In this document: positions 6,313 through 6,470 of the stretch, in pieces
Position numbering within the stretch: position 1 is the stretch's first letter
How the letters are laid out: every line of letters starts with the position of its first letter
Source of the DNA: Betaproteobacteria bacterium
Lineage (GTDB): Bacteria; Pseudomonadota; Gammaproteobacteria; Burkholderiales; SG8-41
Direction of reading: 5' to 3'
DNA length: 6,470 nucleotides
Assembly: GCA_021414185.1 (NCBI GenBank)
Contig: JAIOOZ010000583.1
Span: 1-6,470 of the forward strand
Notes under the pieces: generated by a model
The model's database searches: none
The model's input: the letters and a program-made list of their open reading frames with translations, nothing else
Told to the model about the DNA's origin: nothing
Position numbers and translations under genes: made by a program

Positions 6313-6356
6313 CATTTGTTCCGCTGCAACAACAATTTATGCTCACGGGAGAGACC

Positions 6357-6470
6357 ATGAAACGCATCCAGTCCTTAGCCACCGGGTTGTTGTTCGCCGC
6401 CGCATTGCTGATGCAGGGCTGCGGCAAGGAAGAGCCGCCGAAGCCGGCGCCCAAAGCCGAAGCCCCGCCG
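6357..6470 (+). CDS. Lipoprotein, N-terminal part (cut by right window edge)
   Basis: Only the first 38 codons are visible. They encode a lipoprotein signal peptide: basic MKR, a hydrophobic stretch (about 6-19), and a lipobox LMQGC that fits the broad lipobox pattern, with Cys22 as the predicted lipidated residue. After it come GKEE and a Pro/Ala/Lys/Glu-rich linker (26-38), as found in many envelope lipoproteins that need a flexible spacer before a folded domain. GGAG (6348-6351) lies five bases before the ATG, and a near-consensus promoter stands upstream. The folded domain is beyond the edge, so the function cannot be read. Periplasmic amino-acid-binding proteins of ABC transporters in betaproteobacteria often begin this way, but that is only a guess. 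Confidence 0.8.
   Translation, partial: MKRIQSLATGLLFAAALLMQGCGKEEPPKPAPKAEAPP

Noticed and set aside
5809..6315. Two minus-strand open frames antisense to the cytochrome c gene
   Set aside because: The plus strand encodes a complete cytochrome c with signal peptide, CxxCH and terminator. The antisense frames run through the terminator and carry no motif.

Overview
The window is GC-rich, densely coding DNA from a proteobacterium. The halogenated aryl-polyene type genes, the small class I cytochrome c and the codon usage (strong G/C at third positions) suit a betaproteobacterium or a Xanthomonas-like gammaproteobacterium. I lean towards a betaproteobacterium but cannot settle this without a search.

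Left block (about 1-3595, minus strand). Four closely packed genes read leftwards: a flavin-dependent halogenase, a chorismatase of the XanB2/Hyg5 type, a PlsC-like (LPLAT) acyltransferase, and the N-terminal part of a family 2 glycosyltransferase that runs off the left edge. Together they look like one end of a xanthomonadin-like or aryl-polyene pigment cluster. The chorismatase would make 3- or 4-hydroxybenzoate from chorismate as the aryl starter. The halogenase would halogenate the aryl head or the polyene. The acyltransferase and glycosyltransferase would move the finished polyene onto a lipid or sugar anchor in the envelope. The polyketide-synthase-like genes expected in such a cluster (ketosynthases, ACPs, dehydratases, ketoreductase) are not in the window and would have to lie further left.

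Centre. A 159-bp divergent intergenic region (3596-3754) separates this block from the rightward genes. Both flanking genes have good ribosome binding sites there.

Right block (3755-6470, plus strand). A full-length DUF255/SPATA20-family protein (thioredoxin-like domain with a CHWC motif plus a six-hairpin-like region) is followed by a small secreted class I cytochrome c, probably from its own promoter. The cytochrome gene ends at a strong intrinsic terminator. A near-consensus sigma-70 promoter then drives a lipoprotein gene that is cut off by the right edge. These genes look like ordinary housekeeping or envelope genes with no visible link to the pigment genes.

The most interesting content is the halogenase-chorismatase-acyltransferase-glycosyltransferase block. 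I see no tRNA, rRNA, CRISPR array, insertion sequence or phage feature.
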